From Adiantum capillus-veneris (taxonomy: Eukaryota > Streptophyta > Polypodiopsida > Polypodiales > Pteridaceae): 64,000 bases of DNA. Each line of letters opens with the position of its first letter. Position 1 is the first letter of the stretch. Below, piece by piece: positions 22,480 to 33,440 of this stretch. The position numbers were made by a program, and so were the translations under genes. The notes beneath the pieces are model-generated. The model saw only the letters and a list, made by a program, of their open reading frames with translations. It did not search any database and was not told where the DNA came from. The stretch spans positions 105,730,087 through 105,794,086 of the forward strand of contig CM043966.1 of NCBI GenBank assembly GCA_014529385.2, in the 5' to 3' direction.

Positions 22480-24390
22480 AATGTTAAAGATCAGCCTATT
22501 ACTGATGCAGATGTACATGATGTACTTGATGAGGAAAGGGCTACAAATGAGCAGGCTAGAGGTATGCCAAAATGGCTGGTGCACACTTTGCGTGACAGTA
22601 AATTGGATCCACCTTTGTCTAGTCGTACTCGTTCAAGCTCTCACCATGCATCTTATGCATCAGATTGTTATGCTTTGGCTGTGTCTAGCTTACATGATGT
22701 TGAGGAGCCTCTGTCTTTTGATGAAGCACATAATTTAGAAAATTGGATGCCTACCATGCAATCAGAATATGATGCACTAATAGAAAATGACACATGGACT
22801 TTATGTGATTTGCCTCCTGGCAAAAAGGCCATTGGTACAAAGTGGGTCTACAAGTTGAAACGCAAGCCAGATGGTGAGATCGATCGCCATAAGGCTCGAC
22901 TTGTTGCAAGGGTTATGCACAGCAAAAAGGCATAGATTATGAAGAGACTTTTGGTCCCACTTGTCGTACGACTACTGTGCATTTTCTATGTGCATTCATG
23001 GAAGCTCATTTTGGTTGGGGTGTACATCAGACATTGTTATTGCTTTCTTGAATGGTGACATATTTGAGGAAGTTTATGTAACACAGCCTCGCGGTTTTGT
23101 CAAGAAAGGACAAGAGGACAAAGTGTGCAAATGTAACAAGGCTTCATTTTGGTTGGGATGTACATCAGACATTGTTACTGCTTTCTTGAATGGTGACATA
23201 TTTGAGGAAGTTTATGTAACACAGCCTCGCAGTTTTGTCAAGAAAGGACAAGAGGAGAAAGTGTGCAAATGTGACAAGGCTTTGTATGGGTTGAAGCAAT
23301 CTCCTCATGCTTGGTCTGAGAAAGCTGACACTCATTTGGTCAAACAAGGCTTTTGTAACAGTCCAACAAAAAGCAAATTGTATGTAAAGCGTGAGGGTGA
23401 TGTACTTCTCATTGTGGTTCTTTATGCAGATGATTTGCTAATCATCTGCTGGACCAAATGAAAGACATATTGCTGAATTTAAGGCTGATTTGAATGCTAC
23501 TTTCAAGATGAAATATTTGGGGTTGTTGCATCATTACTCGGGTATACAGTTTAATCAGTGTGATGGTGGTATTGCCTTGTGTCAAAAAATTTACATAGAG
23601 ACATTGCTATGTAAGTTTGGACTTGAGGATTGCAAACCTATTGCCACTCCCATGGAAACATGTTTGAATTGAGTCTTCATGACGCTGGTGATCCTGCTGA
23701 TGTCACTCTTTACCAAACTGCTGTTGGATGCCTCATTTATGTATGTAACACAAGCCCATATATTCAGTTTGTAGTCTCACAGGTTAGTAGATTTATGCAT
23801 AGCCCAGGGTCTAAGCATTCGCAGGCTGTCAAGAGTATTTTTAACTACCTTAGTGACACTTTACATCTTGGTTTGTTTTATCCCAAGGGAGGATCATTGC
23901 CGCCAGACTTACATGCTTCTTCGAACTTAGATTGGGTTGGTTGTTTTGACAAGGGAGTGTTCACAAGTGGTTTTTGTTTCATGCTTGACAGTTCATGTAT
24001 ATCATGGTTGAGCAAGAAGAAACCTACTGTGGCCACTTCTTGTTGTGAGGCTGAGTACAGGGCAGTCTTCACAACTACGGTTGAGTGTGTATGGCTCAGA
24101 TGCCTTATGGCTGATTTGGGTGTTGGACAGGACACTGCCAACACTATCTACATTGATAGTCAAAGCGTATTGGCAGTTGTGAGGAACCCACTTTTTCATG
24201 CGCGCACAAAGCACATTGAGGTGCATTACCATTACGTCAGGGAGATGCTCTAAGCAGGAGAGATCAACTTGGATTATGTGCCAACACAGGACAACCTTGC
24301 AGATCATTTCACAAAGGCATTGTCTTGTGAGAAGCTCGAAGCTTTCCGAAAAGCTTTGGGCTTACTCCCCTTTGTGGATTGATCATGTCT
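22480..24390 (+). pseudogene. Copia reverse transcriptase-RNase H remnant (element D)
   Basis: RT begins NWMPTMQSEYDALIENDTW and LPPGKKAIGTKWVYKLKRK, continues DIVTAFLNGDIFEEVYV, then ALYGLKQSPHAW and the catalytic LYADDLLI at about 23427-23450, which is retained. The RNase H half reads YQTAVGCLIYV, SWLSKKKPTVATS, CCEAEYRAV, HARTKHIEVHYHYVRE and ADHFTKALS. Stops at 22935, 23461 and 23672 and a 138-bp duplication break the frame. Confidence 0.85.
23007..23282. repeat. 138-bp tandem duplication in the RT of element D
   Basis: cattttggttgggg at 23007 and cattttggttggga at 23145 begin two copies. The duplicated peptide covers DIVxAFLNGDIFEEVYV and KKGQE. The length is a multiple of three, so the frame is kept. 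Confidence 0.9.
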
Positions 24391-24457
24391 TCAGGGCATG
24401 GCACTTCCCTTTACTTATGTGCCAGCTCTCGTTCACCGCATCACTCTAGGGGGGATT

Positions 24458-24658
24458 TGTTACCATATACATGTGGTAGTGATGTGTGTGAACACACTAG
24501 GACCGCTGGGGTATTTTTACCTCTTTAAGAGGTTTTTTCCCCCGTGCATTGTATATATGCCCATCACTCTAGGGTACCTATCTTTCCATTGCACACTAAG
24601 TAACACACTCTCTATTGTGTGCCTTGAAGCTTCCTTCGTCTTCTCCAAGCTGTGTGCG
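24458..24658 (+). repeat. Truncated LTR of element D
   Basis: Starts tgttaccatatacatg and matches, in the other orientation, the LTRs of element E (36984-37213 and 40739-41357), including gtgtgtgaacacac and ctccaagctgtgtg. It breaks off before the expected LTR end. Confidence 0.85.
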
Positions 24659-24665
24659 TTTTCTC
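24615..24665 (+). other. Junction: copia LTR fused in frame to Ty3 pol
   Basis: ccaagctgtgtgcgtttt is LTR of element D; from ctcaagggctttcagg onward it is Ty3 RT. One open frame spans the junction. Confidence 0.7.
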
Positions 24666-27326
24666 AAGGGCTTTCAGGATGTTTTTATTGACGACATCCC
24701 TTGTGAATTACCTCCTAAACGAGGCAATGATGACCATGCAATTGAACTTCTTTCAGGAAGTTCACCGCCTAACAAACCTCCTTATAGATTTTCTCAAGCT
24801 CAACAGGAGGAGATTATGCGGCATGTGCATGAGTTAGTTGAGAAGGGCATGGTTAGGCCTAGCTCAGCTCCATTTTGTTCACCCATGCTATTAGTGCAAA
24901 AGAAAGATGGCACATATCATATGTGTGTCGACTATAGAGCAGTAAATAGGATTGCTATCAAAAATAGGTTTCTCGTTCTACGAGTAGAAGACCTATTTGA
25001 TAAGCTAAAAGGGTTGACCTACTTTAGTAGAATTGACCTAAAAAGTGGCTACCATCAAATAAGGATAGTTGATCAAGACATTGTAAAGACCACATGTAGC
25101 ACTACATTTGGTCTTTACAAATATATAGTCATGCCTTCTTGCTTGACCAATGCACCAACCACATTCAACTGCTTGATGGAGATCGAAGCTATTCAGGCCT
25201 CATCGAACTTTTACTAGACTGTTCTTTGATGATATTATCATCAACTCTAATTCATTAGACAAACACAAGCAACACCTCCAGGTAATATTTCAAGTTCTAC
25301 GAGAGAATGAACTTTATATTAATTGAAAGAAAAGTGAGTTTTTCTTACAAGAGATTCAGTATTTAGGTCACATTATCTCTCAAGATGGCGTCCAAATGGA
25401 TCCATCAAAGATAGAGGTAATAAAAGGATGGCCTACTCGAAGGAATCTTCATGAACTAAGAAGCTTTATAGGTATGTGTGCATACTATAGACGCTTCATG
25501 AAAAAGTTATCACTAATAGCAGGACCATTACATGACCTAAAAAAAAAAAAGTTAGGTATACATGGTCTACTAAGGAGAACAATGCTTTCAAAAAGCTTAA
25601 AGAAAATCTTATCTCTCAACCTGTCCTTACACTGCCGCATCTCTCAAAGCCATTTGAGGTCCAATGTGACGCTTGTGGTGATTGCCTTGGAGCTATTTTG
25701 CTCCAAGAAGGACACGCCATAGCCTATGAAAGTTGAAGGCTCAACCCTATTGAGAAAGCTTTAGGCATATATGAAAAGGAAATCCTCGCAGTTCTACATG
25801 ACTTATATTCGTGGAAGCACTGTTCATTGGGGACTCCTTTCATTCTACGGACGGATCACCAAAGCCTTAAGTACTTCATGACGCAAACCAAGCTCTCTGA
25901 CAAAAAAATGAGGTGGCAAATTTCCTTTCACAATTTCATTTTCATATTTCTCACATTGCTGGCAAGCATAATCAAGTAGCCGATGCACTCTCAAGATGAC
26001 CAAGAGTGAATGCGGTTTCCATAGCAACTCACAATGATCTATCTTCTATGATAGATGAGTATGCTATTGATCCCGATTTTAGAGATGTGATTTCAGCCCT
26101 TGCACTAGGGAAGAAAGAGGAACCATTTACCTTAGAAGATGGTTATCTTCTCTACGGCAATAGGCAATGCGTTACTAACTCACTACGTGAGAATGTAATG
26201 TACGAATCGCATGCTCCTCCTTATGCGGGGCATAGAGGGATGCATTCTACCATAAAAGGGATTGAAACATATTTCTATTGGCCTACCATGAAAGCAAACA
26301 TACAAGAGTGTTTCTCAATGTGTGGTATTCCAAAAGACGAAGTTTGATAGAGGGAAGAAACCTGGATTGCTTCAACCTTTGCCAATGCCTAATTCACCAT
26401 GGAAGATCGTATCCATGGATTTTATCTTTGTATTTCCTAAGTCCATCCATGGGAATACGGGAATATGGATGATAGTAGACAGGTTCAACAAACAAGATCA
26501 TTTTATACCTGTCAAAAAGACTATCAAAGCCCATCGAATGGCAACCCTCTTCATATCACAAATCTTCAAGTACCATGGCTTGCCAATGTCCATAGTGTCG
26601 GATAGAGATCCTAGAATGACCAGTAATTTTGGAAGGGTCTCTTTGAGAATTTAGAGACAAGGCTAAACTTCTCTTTGGCCTATCACCCGCAACGGATGGC
26701 CAAAGTGAAATAGCTAACCTAACAATTCTTGATCTACTAAAAGCCTATGTAACGGAAGTAGATCAAAGGTCCCAATGGGAGATGTACTTACCCTTAGTGG
26801 AGTATGCCTACAACAAAACTGTACATACTTCCATGGGAAAAGCACCTTTCAAGGTAGTTGAGGAAAGATTAAAAAGTCCCCTGCTACTTAAAGTACACGG
26901 GAAGATCTTCGTTGCAAATGAGTATAGCCGAGACCTACAAGAATCTTTCCAAAAGATTAAGGATGCTATCTCTATCTCACAACAAAGGCAAAAGGCTTTT
27001 GTGCTGATAAGCACAGAAGATCCCAAGCCTTTAAAGAAAATGATTGGGTCTTGCTTAAATTTCCCAAGTCTCGATTAAGGTACACCACAGGCAAGAATCC
27101 TATGGGACACCAAAAGTACTACGCTAAGTTAGCAAAAAGGTACTATGGCCCCTTCCAGATTCTTAGACCAATCAATGAGATGGCCTATCAACTCAAGTTG
27201 CCTAGTCATTGGCTCATACACAATGCTTTTTATGTGAGCCTACTAAAGCCGTACAAAGGAGAGCCACCTCAAGAACCAACTATTGAAGACCCACCAGAGA
27301 TCGAGGACCAAGAAGAGGTGTTGTAG
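24615..27326 (+). pseudogene. Ty3-gypsy (chromovirus-like) pol remnant, element C
   Basis: RT starts after the D LTR: FLKGFQDVFIDDIPCELPP, FCSPMLLVQKKDGTYHMCVD, YFSRIDLKSGYHQIRI, then after a frame change the catalytic FFDDIIIN near 25220-25245. Then HIISQDGVQMDPSKIEVIKGW (RT connection), RNase H to about 26000, integrase zinc segment YESHAPPYAGHRGMHSTIKG, core SMDFIFVFPKS, YHGLPMSIVSDRDPR, and the C-terminal module [34 protein letters not shown]. Numerous frame changes. Gag and protease are missing, and the first frame is continuous with LTR sequence of copia D. Confidence 0.85.
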
Positions 27327-27748
27327 CTCGAGTCCATTCTATGACATGAAGACAAGGTATTAAGAGATGGTAAGACTATCTGATGGTATCTTATTAAGTT
27401 TAAGAATTATCCTTTTGAAGATTCTAGATGGATGCAAGGCATACAATTAAAGGATTATGCACAAATGTTAAGTAGTATGCATGCTTAGAATCAAGTTTGT
27501 GGAGACGAGGTCTTCCAAACACCAAGTAGATCATGTCACTCTACTATGGAAGATTGATAGGACTAATGCACAGAAATGCTTGCGGCAGCCTTAGGCTCTC
27601 AAGCGCCAAATGGATTAGTCATCCATCCTGGAACAATGTCGTAGGGTAAAATAGGGATCCTCTACCCGCTAGAAAAAGGACTAATGAATAGGATTTATCT
27701 TCTCTACCCCATAGTCAAGGACGACTATGATTTCAAGAGAGAGGTAAT

Positions 27749-29274
27749 GTCATAATAACTAATATCTAATTCTCCTAAATGAATTTCTCATGTTAAACCG
27801 ATCATTTAATATGGGGAAGTACCAGGGGAGAAAAAGCTAGAATATTGGTTAAGCTGGCAGACGGCCACAATAGGGATCCAAAGGAGGGAAAATAGGGATC
27901 CAAAGGGGGGGCCATCTGCAAAAGAGAAATGTCTAACAATGAGCTTCAAAGACCCTAAGATTCAGCCCATTAAGACTTCCAAAATGCTAAGGTTCCAATT
28001 TTCAATGTAAAGTCCAATGGTCAAACTTTAGGGATATTGGATGCTTTGTAAGTGTACAAAAGTCTTCCTAGATCCCTACATAGGAGGGGACGAGCCCTTT
28101 TAGTAGGGGATGAGAGAGAAACACACACATACACACTCATGCAAGCCCCTTTACACAAAGGGCATAGTGGACACATGTCAGCTCCCTAGCCCAGTTACCC
28201 CCAAGGTGTACTATAATCCTATTGGATGGCCATAGAGGTGGACCAATAAGAATAAGGCTAGAGAAAATCTAGTTTAATTCATTTAAAAACACTTGATAAA
28301 AGAACCAAAAAGAATTAAGCTCTCTAGAAGACTATTGGATAGTCTTCCAAGGGGTCCAATGAGCATTCAATAGCCCAATGGCTTGCCTGCTTCCTATTGG
28401 CCAGAAGACAAAGGGGTCCAATGAGAGTTTAGCTACATTATTTAATTACCTAAAGCTCTCACAAAAGGGGAAAGGGGGACACATGTCAAAAGGCTATCAC
28501 TTATGATTTTCAATTTTCATTGGCTAAGCTTTGCAGGGTCCAATGGGGTGTTAGCATGAGTATTTTGCAAGAGGGGTCGACCAAGAGAGAGAGGGGGCTG
28601 AATTTGACAAGGAATTATCACATACACACTCACACAATCTATGTGTAAAGCAAGAAGACTCTCTCTCTCTCTCTCTTTCTCAAGCTTTAATGGAAAGCTC
28701 ATCACCTACTCCAAGCTGGTGAGAAGGGAGGCTAGCTCTCACCATCTTCGAAGGTGTGTGAGGTTTTGGGTCTGAGACCGTGAGGGAATTAATGTTGTGT
28801 TTTAAAGTGTTTGCTAATGCTTGAAGCTTCCATCTTCATTGCACTAGCTAGTTATTGAAGGAACACAAAGAATTGTAATGTAAAATGTCTCTCTTGATGG
28901 GGGAAACCTCTTGATGGGGGAAACCTATAATACAAAGCCGTTTGGAGGGGGGACCTGCTCCATACAAATCCTGTCCTCAACTGTTGTCAATAGATTAATT
29001 TCTCTCTCTTTTGAAGTATTGTTCATGCCTATCTAACTAGGTGTTATGATTTTTGTTGCTCTCTCCATCCAAGCACTCTTGCTATGCTCATTAGGAATCT
29101 ATTCTAATGAAATTCTCACTATGTCTATGCTATTTTTCGCTACACACAAGTTACTAGGCCATTAAATGTTACACGTGCCATTCACACAATTGCCACTAAT
29201 GCAACTAATGTGGTGATATGGTGCGGTGACATATTTTTGAGTTGCCTTAAGGCTTCCCCGCGCCCCATTCGGAC
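27749..29274 (+). repeat. Probable 3' LTR of Ty3 element C
   Basis: Starts tgtcataataactaatatc about 420 bp after the pol stop. A related start (tgtcataaaatctaatatc) occurs at 63916. A likely end is attcggaca at 29274, giving TGTC...GACA termini, but without a second copy the 3' border is uncertain. It holds a (CT)n run at 28658-28678 and no coding region. Confidence 0.5.
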
Positions 29275-29412
29275 AATTGGCAATGATCTCAATTTTCTTT
29301 TTTCTCTAGCAGGATCCAAAGCAGCTAAGATCTAGCCTGCACATTAGACATATGTATCTTTTAGTGTGAATGACTTAAAAGATATGTCTACTTGAAATGA
29401 AAGTTATGGTCT

Positions 29413-29522
29413 ATGGATCTTGAATTTCTAAGGAAGTCACAAGTGCTATTTTACCCTATGTATATAAGAAACTCTCTCTTGACACAACAAGCTTATGTGA
29501 ACAATGTAGTACTAGAGGAGAA
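29413..29522 (+). pseudogene. Left part of a copia-like gag split by element A
   Basis: The frame reads LEFLRKSQVLFYPMY ... YVNNVVLEE up to the target site. It resumes in the same phase at 35965 on the other side of element A, once the duplicated GAGAA is discounted. The upstream border is not determined. Confidence 0.5.
29518..29522. repeat. Target-site duplication GAGAA, left copy (element A)
   Basis: gagaa precedes the left LTR; the same five bases follow the right LTR at 35960-35964. Confidence 0.85.
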
Positions 29523-29716
29523 TGTAGTGCGTGTGTACGGAGTGTGCAACAGAGGGAAGGAGAAGGGAGAAGGGGATGATACACAGACAACCTCTGTTTT
29601 GGGTTAGTGGAGAAGAAAGAGAAGAGTCAACACTCTCTCTTTTCTCCCTATATTGATTAGGTGAAATCAAGTGTACAAGGGTGGTTTCCCACGACCACCT
29701 GACCTACACCCCAACA
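29523..29716 (-). repeat. 3' LTR of element A
   Basis: Begins tgtagtgcgtg and ends ccccaaca on the + strand; contains caacactctctc and gggtggtttcccac. Confidence 0.92.
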
Positions 29717-29731
29717 ACCTCCCACTTGAAG
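29717..29731 (-). promoter_or_regulatory. Polypurine tract of element A
   Basis: On the - strand, ttcaagtgggaggt lies directly before the 3' LTR, the usual site priming plus-strand synthesis. Confidence 0.7.
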
Positions 29732-29799
29732 GTCATGGTGGCCAATAGTGGCGTCAGTATAGTTAGTCTATACAAAGTTGATGAAGCATCACCGAAGCT

Positions 29800-30522
29800 T
29801 CATCCTACACCCATAAGTTCTATACAATGTGTAAATCGCTCCGAGGCTAGTCTCTTCGTGAGAGCATTCGCGGGGTTGTCGTCAGTGTGAACCTTGACAA
29901 GCTCGATGCACTTGCCAGCGAATGCATCTCGTATGACATGGTATCCAACCTCTATGTGTTTCGACTTTGAGTGAAACACCGGATTCTTTGCCAAAGCAAT
30001 GGCACTCTGACTATCACAATGCAGTACTGGAACCTCGTGAATGCCCAAATCTCCCACTAGACGAGCCAACCATATGGCTTCCTTGCTGGCGTCAGACGCA
30101 GCAACATATGCTGCCTCAGTGGTAGATGAAGACGTGAAATCTTGGAGACACAATCTCCAAGAGATAGCTGCTCTAGCAAACATGAATACATAGCCAGATG
30201 CGGATCTTCTACGATCCACGAAACCCACATAATCCACATCCGTGTAACCTACAATAGATGCATCATTGTTTTTGAAGCGTAAACACTTGCTAGTTGTACC
30301 TTTCAAATATCTGAGGATTTTCTTCACTGCTTCCCAATGCTTCTTGCCAGGGTTTGCCATGTACATACTAACCACTCCCACTGCATGTGCAATGTCTGGT
30401 CTTGTGGCTACCATAGCGTACATCAAACTGCCAACTACTGAAGAATATGGCACTTTCGCCATTTCCTCTTTCTCAACCATTGTCTTGGGGGAATCTTCCT
30501 TGCTAAGTCTTTTGGGTTTCAC
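29800..30522 (-). pseudogene. Copia RNase H and RT connection (element A)
   Basis: A 240-codon open frame. It begins KPKRLSKEDSPKTM and reads VPYSSVVGSLMYAMVATRPD, HWEAVKKILRYLKGT, GYTDVDYVG, RRSASGYVF, SSTTEAAYVAASDASKE, CDSQSAIALAKNPVFHSKSK, HIEVGYHVIRD and DNPANALTK. Catalytic acidic residues are visible in TDVDY, TTEAAY and CDSQSA. RNase H degrades the RNA of the RNA:DNA hybrid. The frame is intact but disconnected from the RT by a deletion. Confidence 0.9.
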
Positions 30523-31165
30523 ATACGAAGCCCTCTAGTTGTCTCATGTAGACATCTTCATCTAGATCCCCGTGAAGAAATGATGTGTTCACGTCCATTT
30601 GGACAAGTTCCATGTCCTGGATAGCAACCAAACCAAGCATAGTGCGAAGTGTAGTCATCTTGAATACTGGAGAGAAAATCTCATCGAAATCCACACCTTT
30701 TTGCTGCTTGAAACCCTTGCCAACTAGACGAGCCTTGTATCTAGACTCGAGATATTTCGTTGTATACTTCTTCTTGTATACCCACTTGCAAGGTAAATCA
30801 TTTTTTCCTTTTGGTAATTCAACCAAATCCCATGTCTCATTAGCCACAATCGAATTGTATTTTGATTGCATAGCCTGCTGCCACTTAACGCTATCATCCA
30901 TTTGTATAGCTTCTTTGTAGCAGGTTGGCACTCCACTGTTAGTGACCAAAATGTGGTGTATACCCGGCTCAAACCGCTCGGGCGCACGTGATACTCTCTC
31001 AGAGCGTCTCAGTGCCTGACTGCTGGACTCTGCTCTCTCCGGAGCAATAGTAGGATCTTGCACTTGAGGAGTAGGTGCAACACTGCTGAATTGAGTTGGT
31101 TCGGAGGCCACATCCTCAAAATGAACACGTATGTACTCAACTTCTTTGATGGGCTTCTCGTGCAT
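30503..31165 (-). pseudogene. Copia reverse transcriptase N-terminal half (element A), YxDD box missing
   Basis: Reads WQQAMQSKYNSIVANETW, LPCKWVYKKKYTTK, YKARLVGKGFKQQKGVDFDE, FSPVFKMTTLRTMLGLVA, MDVNTSFLHGDLDEDVYM, then GFVCETQKT and a stop. In copia RTs this point is followed by SLYGLKQ and the YxDD active site; here sequence jumps directly to the RNase H side. The deletion removes the catalytic box, so this copy could not make active RT. Confidence 0.88.
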
Positions 31166-31168
31166 TTT

Positions 31169-31845
31169 TTATTCATTGAAAATCACATGTGAGCTACGAA
31201 TGACTTTGTTTGATTCTGGGTGCCAGAGATGATATCCCATCTCTCCATTTGCACCATAGCCGATAAAAATGCATTTGTGTGACTTGGGATCTAACTTGCG
31301 ACAAAGTTCTTTATGCACATGTGCATATGCCTCACATCCAAATACACGTAAATGCTCATAGCTTGGCGTTTTGCCAGTCCATAATTCCTCTGGAATTTTA
31401 AAATTCAAAGGAGAACTAGGTGACCTGTTGATGATGTGCACTTATGTTAGAACAACTTCCCCCCAAAACTCTGGAGTAAGCTTCGCCACAGACATCATAG
31501 AGACAACTCACTCTTGAATCGTACGATTCATTCTTTCAACTATCCCATTTTGTGCAGGTGTGTATGGAGCAGTAAACTGCCTCCGAATGCCTCTTCTATT
31601 GCAAAAATCCTTGAACCCTATGGAGACGTATTCTCCACCATTGTTCGTGCGAAAAGCCTTGAGCTTTTTTCCTGATTGGTTCTCAACCATGGTGAGGAAT
31701 TTTGGAACGTTGAAAAGACCTCTTCCTTACGCTTAAGGAGATACACCCACACTTTTCTGGCAGAATCATCTATGAACGTGAGAAAATAGTTCGCCCCCCC
31801 TAGAGTTTTATGTGGCATTGGACCACACAAATCACTGTGCACCAA
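31169..31845 (-). pseudogene. Copia integrase (element A)
   Basis: Core segments GPMPHKTLGGANYFLTFIDD, then after a frame change FRTNNGGEYVSIGFKDFCNR, FTAPYTPAQNGIVERMNRT, a stop, and further HIINRSPSSPLNF, EELWTGKTPSYEHLRVFGCE, KCIFIGYGANGEMGYHLWHP. The D, D (TNNGGE) and E (GIVERMNR) of the integrase triad are recognisable. Stops at about 31508, 31442 and 31169 lie in the same frame as their neighbours. Confidence 0.88.
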
Positions 31846-31860
31846 GTCTAGAGGTTCACC

Positions 31861-33440
31861 TCATTTCTTATTCAATGGCGAAGATGTCAACCTAGTCTGT
31901 TTTCCGTATAGACAATGCTCACACAACGGAAAGTCCGTGTAATCTAACACAGGTAAGTAGCCAAAACGCTGAAGTGTTTTCATTCCATTTTGGCTAATAT
32001 GCCCTAGCCGGCTATGCCACAACTCAGTAGACGACAGCTCGGCAACATAGATAGAGTGTTCATCGACACTCGAAACAAACAAAGAGTACAGAGATCCGTT
32101 TTTACTACCTTTCATCATGATAAGGTTGTTCTTGCGGATCATCCAAGAACGATTACCAAAAGCTGTAGTGTAGCCAAGATCATCCAATTGCCCTGTAGTA
32201 GAAAGCAAGCTCTTTGTAAGCTTGGGCACATGCCTGACATTCTGTAACACAAAAGTAGTGCCATTATGCATCTGAAGTTTCACATCACCAATGCCAATAA
32301 TGCCAAGCTCATAGGAATCACCAAGCTTGACTATGCCATGCATGGATGCATAAGAGGAAAACCACTCTCTATGCGGTGTGACATGAAAACTTGCACCACA
32401 ATCAAGAATCCAATTCTGTGCATAACCCTCATCCTGTGCAACTAAAGCATCTGGAGTGAGATCTGAAGTGAAAATGAGAACATCTGAGGAATCTGGTGTC
32501 ACCTCAGCATGAATCTCTGTGGGCATAATGATCATCACTGGAGGAGGAGCATCCTCTACTATAGTGGTAGGTATGGGAGACTCAAAAACATTGAGCTCCT
32601 CAATCTTTACTATGCTTTTGCCTTTGCTAGAATTATCCTTTTGCATGTTTTTTTGATCTCTTAGGAAACTGCGACAATCCTTTTTGTAATGACCCTTCTT
32701 GTGGCAATAGTAACACTCAAAATTTTTGGCATTGCGGTCTCTACTTTTGTTCCTGTGTCTGCTAGGACTACGAGGATATTGCTCTCTACTTTTGCTTCTG
32801 TATTTGTTCTTGTCACGACCTCTTGCTTTCGTTGAACTGCCAACCATATAGGCATCTCCATGACTAGCACCATCGAGAGATTTACGTCAAATCTCTTCAC
32901 TGAGCAACGCATCTGTGACATCATTGAACTCTAACTTGCAATTCGGAGCCGAATTGCTAATGGCTGTGCAAAAGATATCCCATGAACTGGGTAGAGAGCA
33001 TAACAAGAATATAGACTTGAGTTCGTCGTCAAACTCCTTAAAGCCCTGAGATGTCAGCTGACTGAACAAGGAGTTGAACTCATTTAAGTGACCAGAAACT
33101 GTGCTACCTTCTTTCATGTTGAGCTTCATAAGATTTTTCATGAGAAAAACTTTGTTGGATGCACTTTTTCTCTGAACATAAGCTATCCCAAAGTTCCTTG
33201 GTTGTTGTCTTCCCTATGATAGTGAAGAACACTGATTCGGCTAGATGTAAATGTATTGTAGCCATCGCTTTCGCATCCAAAAGCTCCCACTGAGCTTGTG
33301 TATAGTCATCATCCTCTGCACGCTCTTTCAACGGTTCTGAGAGGCCTTTGTTTATCAAAACATCTTTCAAGCACTCTTTCCACATGGTGAAGTTGCTGCC
33401 ATCGAATGAAATACTCCTCCTTTTCTGAAGAAGAAGCCAT
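31861..33440 (-). pseudogene. Copia gag-protease (element A)
   Basis: Gag starts MASSSEKEEY at 33440. Gag segments include KAMATIHLHLAESV, TTKELWDSLC and SGHLNEFNSLFSQLTSQGF. A serine/arginine-rich stretch precedes the zinc knuckle CYYCHKKGHYKKDC (about 32713-32672). Protease follows with WILDCGASFHVTPHREWF (about 32417-32370; DCGAS in place of DSGAS), then the pre-integrase HSRLGHIS and CEHCLYGKQ. Two frame changes in gag and in-frame TGA codons at 32887 and 31861 break it. Confidence 0.88.

Larger units (their letters stand above)
22165..24658 (+). mobile_element. Ty1-copia element D, 5'-truncated, with partial 3' LTR
   Basis: Same family as element E (GPMQTPSLGNYLYFVTFIDDY in both). Integrase, RT and RNase H follow in order, then a purine tract (ctaggggggatt) and an LTR starting tgttaccatatac at 24458. 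The LTR stops at about 24658, where sequence passes into a Ty3 pol. No 5' LTR, gag or protease is present. Confidence 0.85.
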
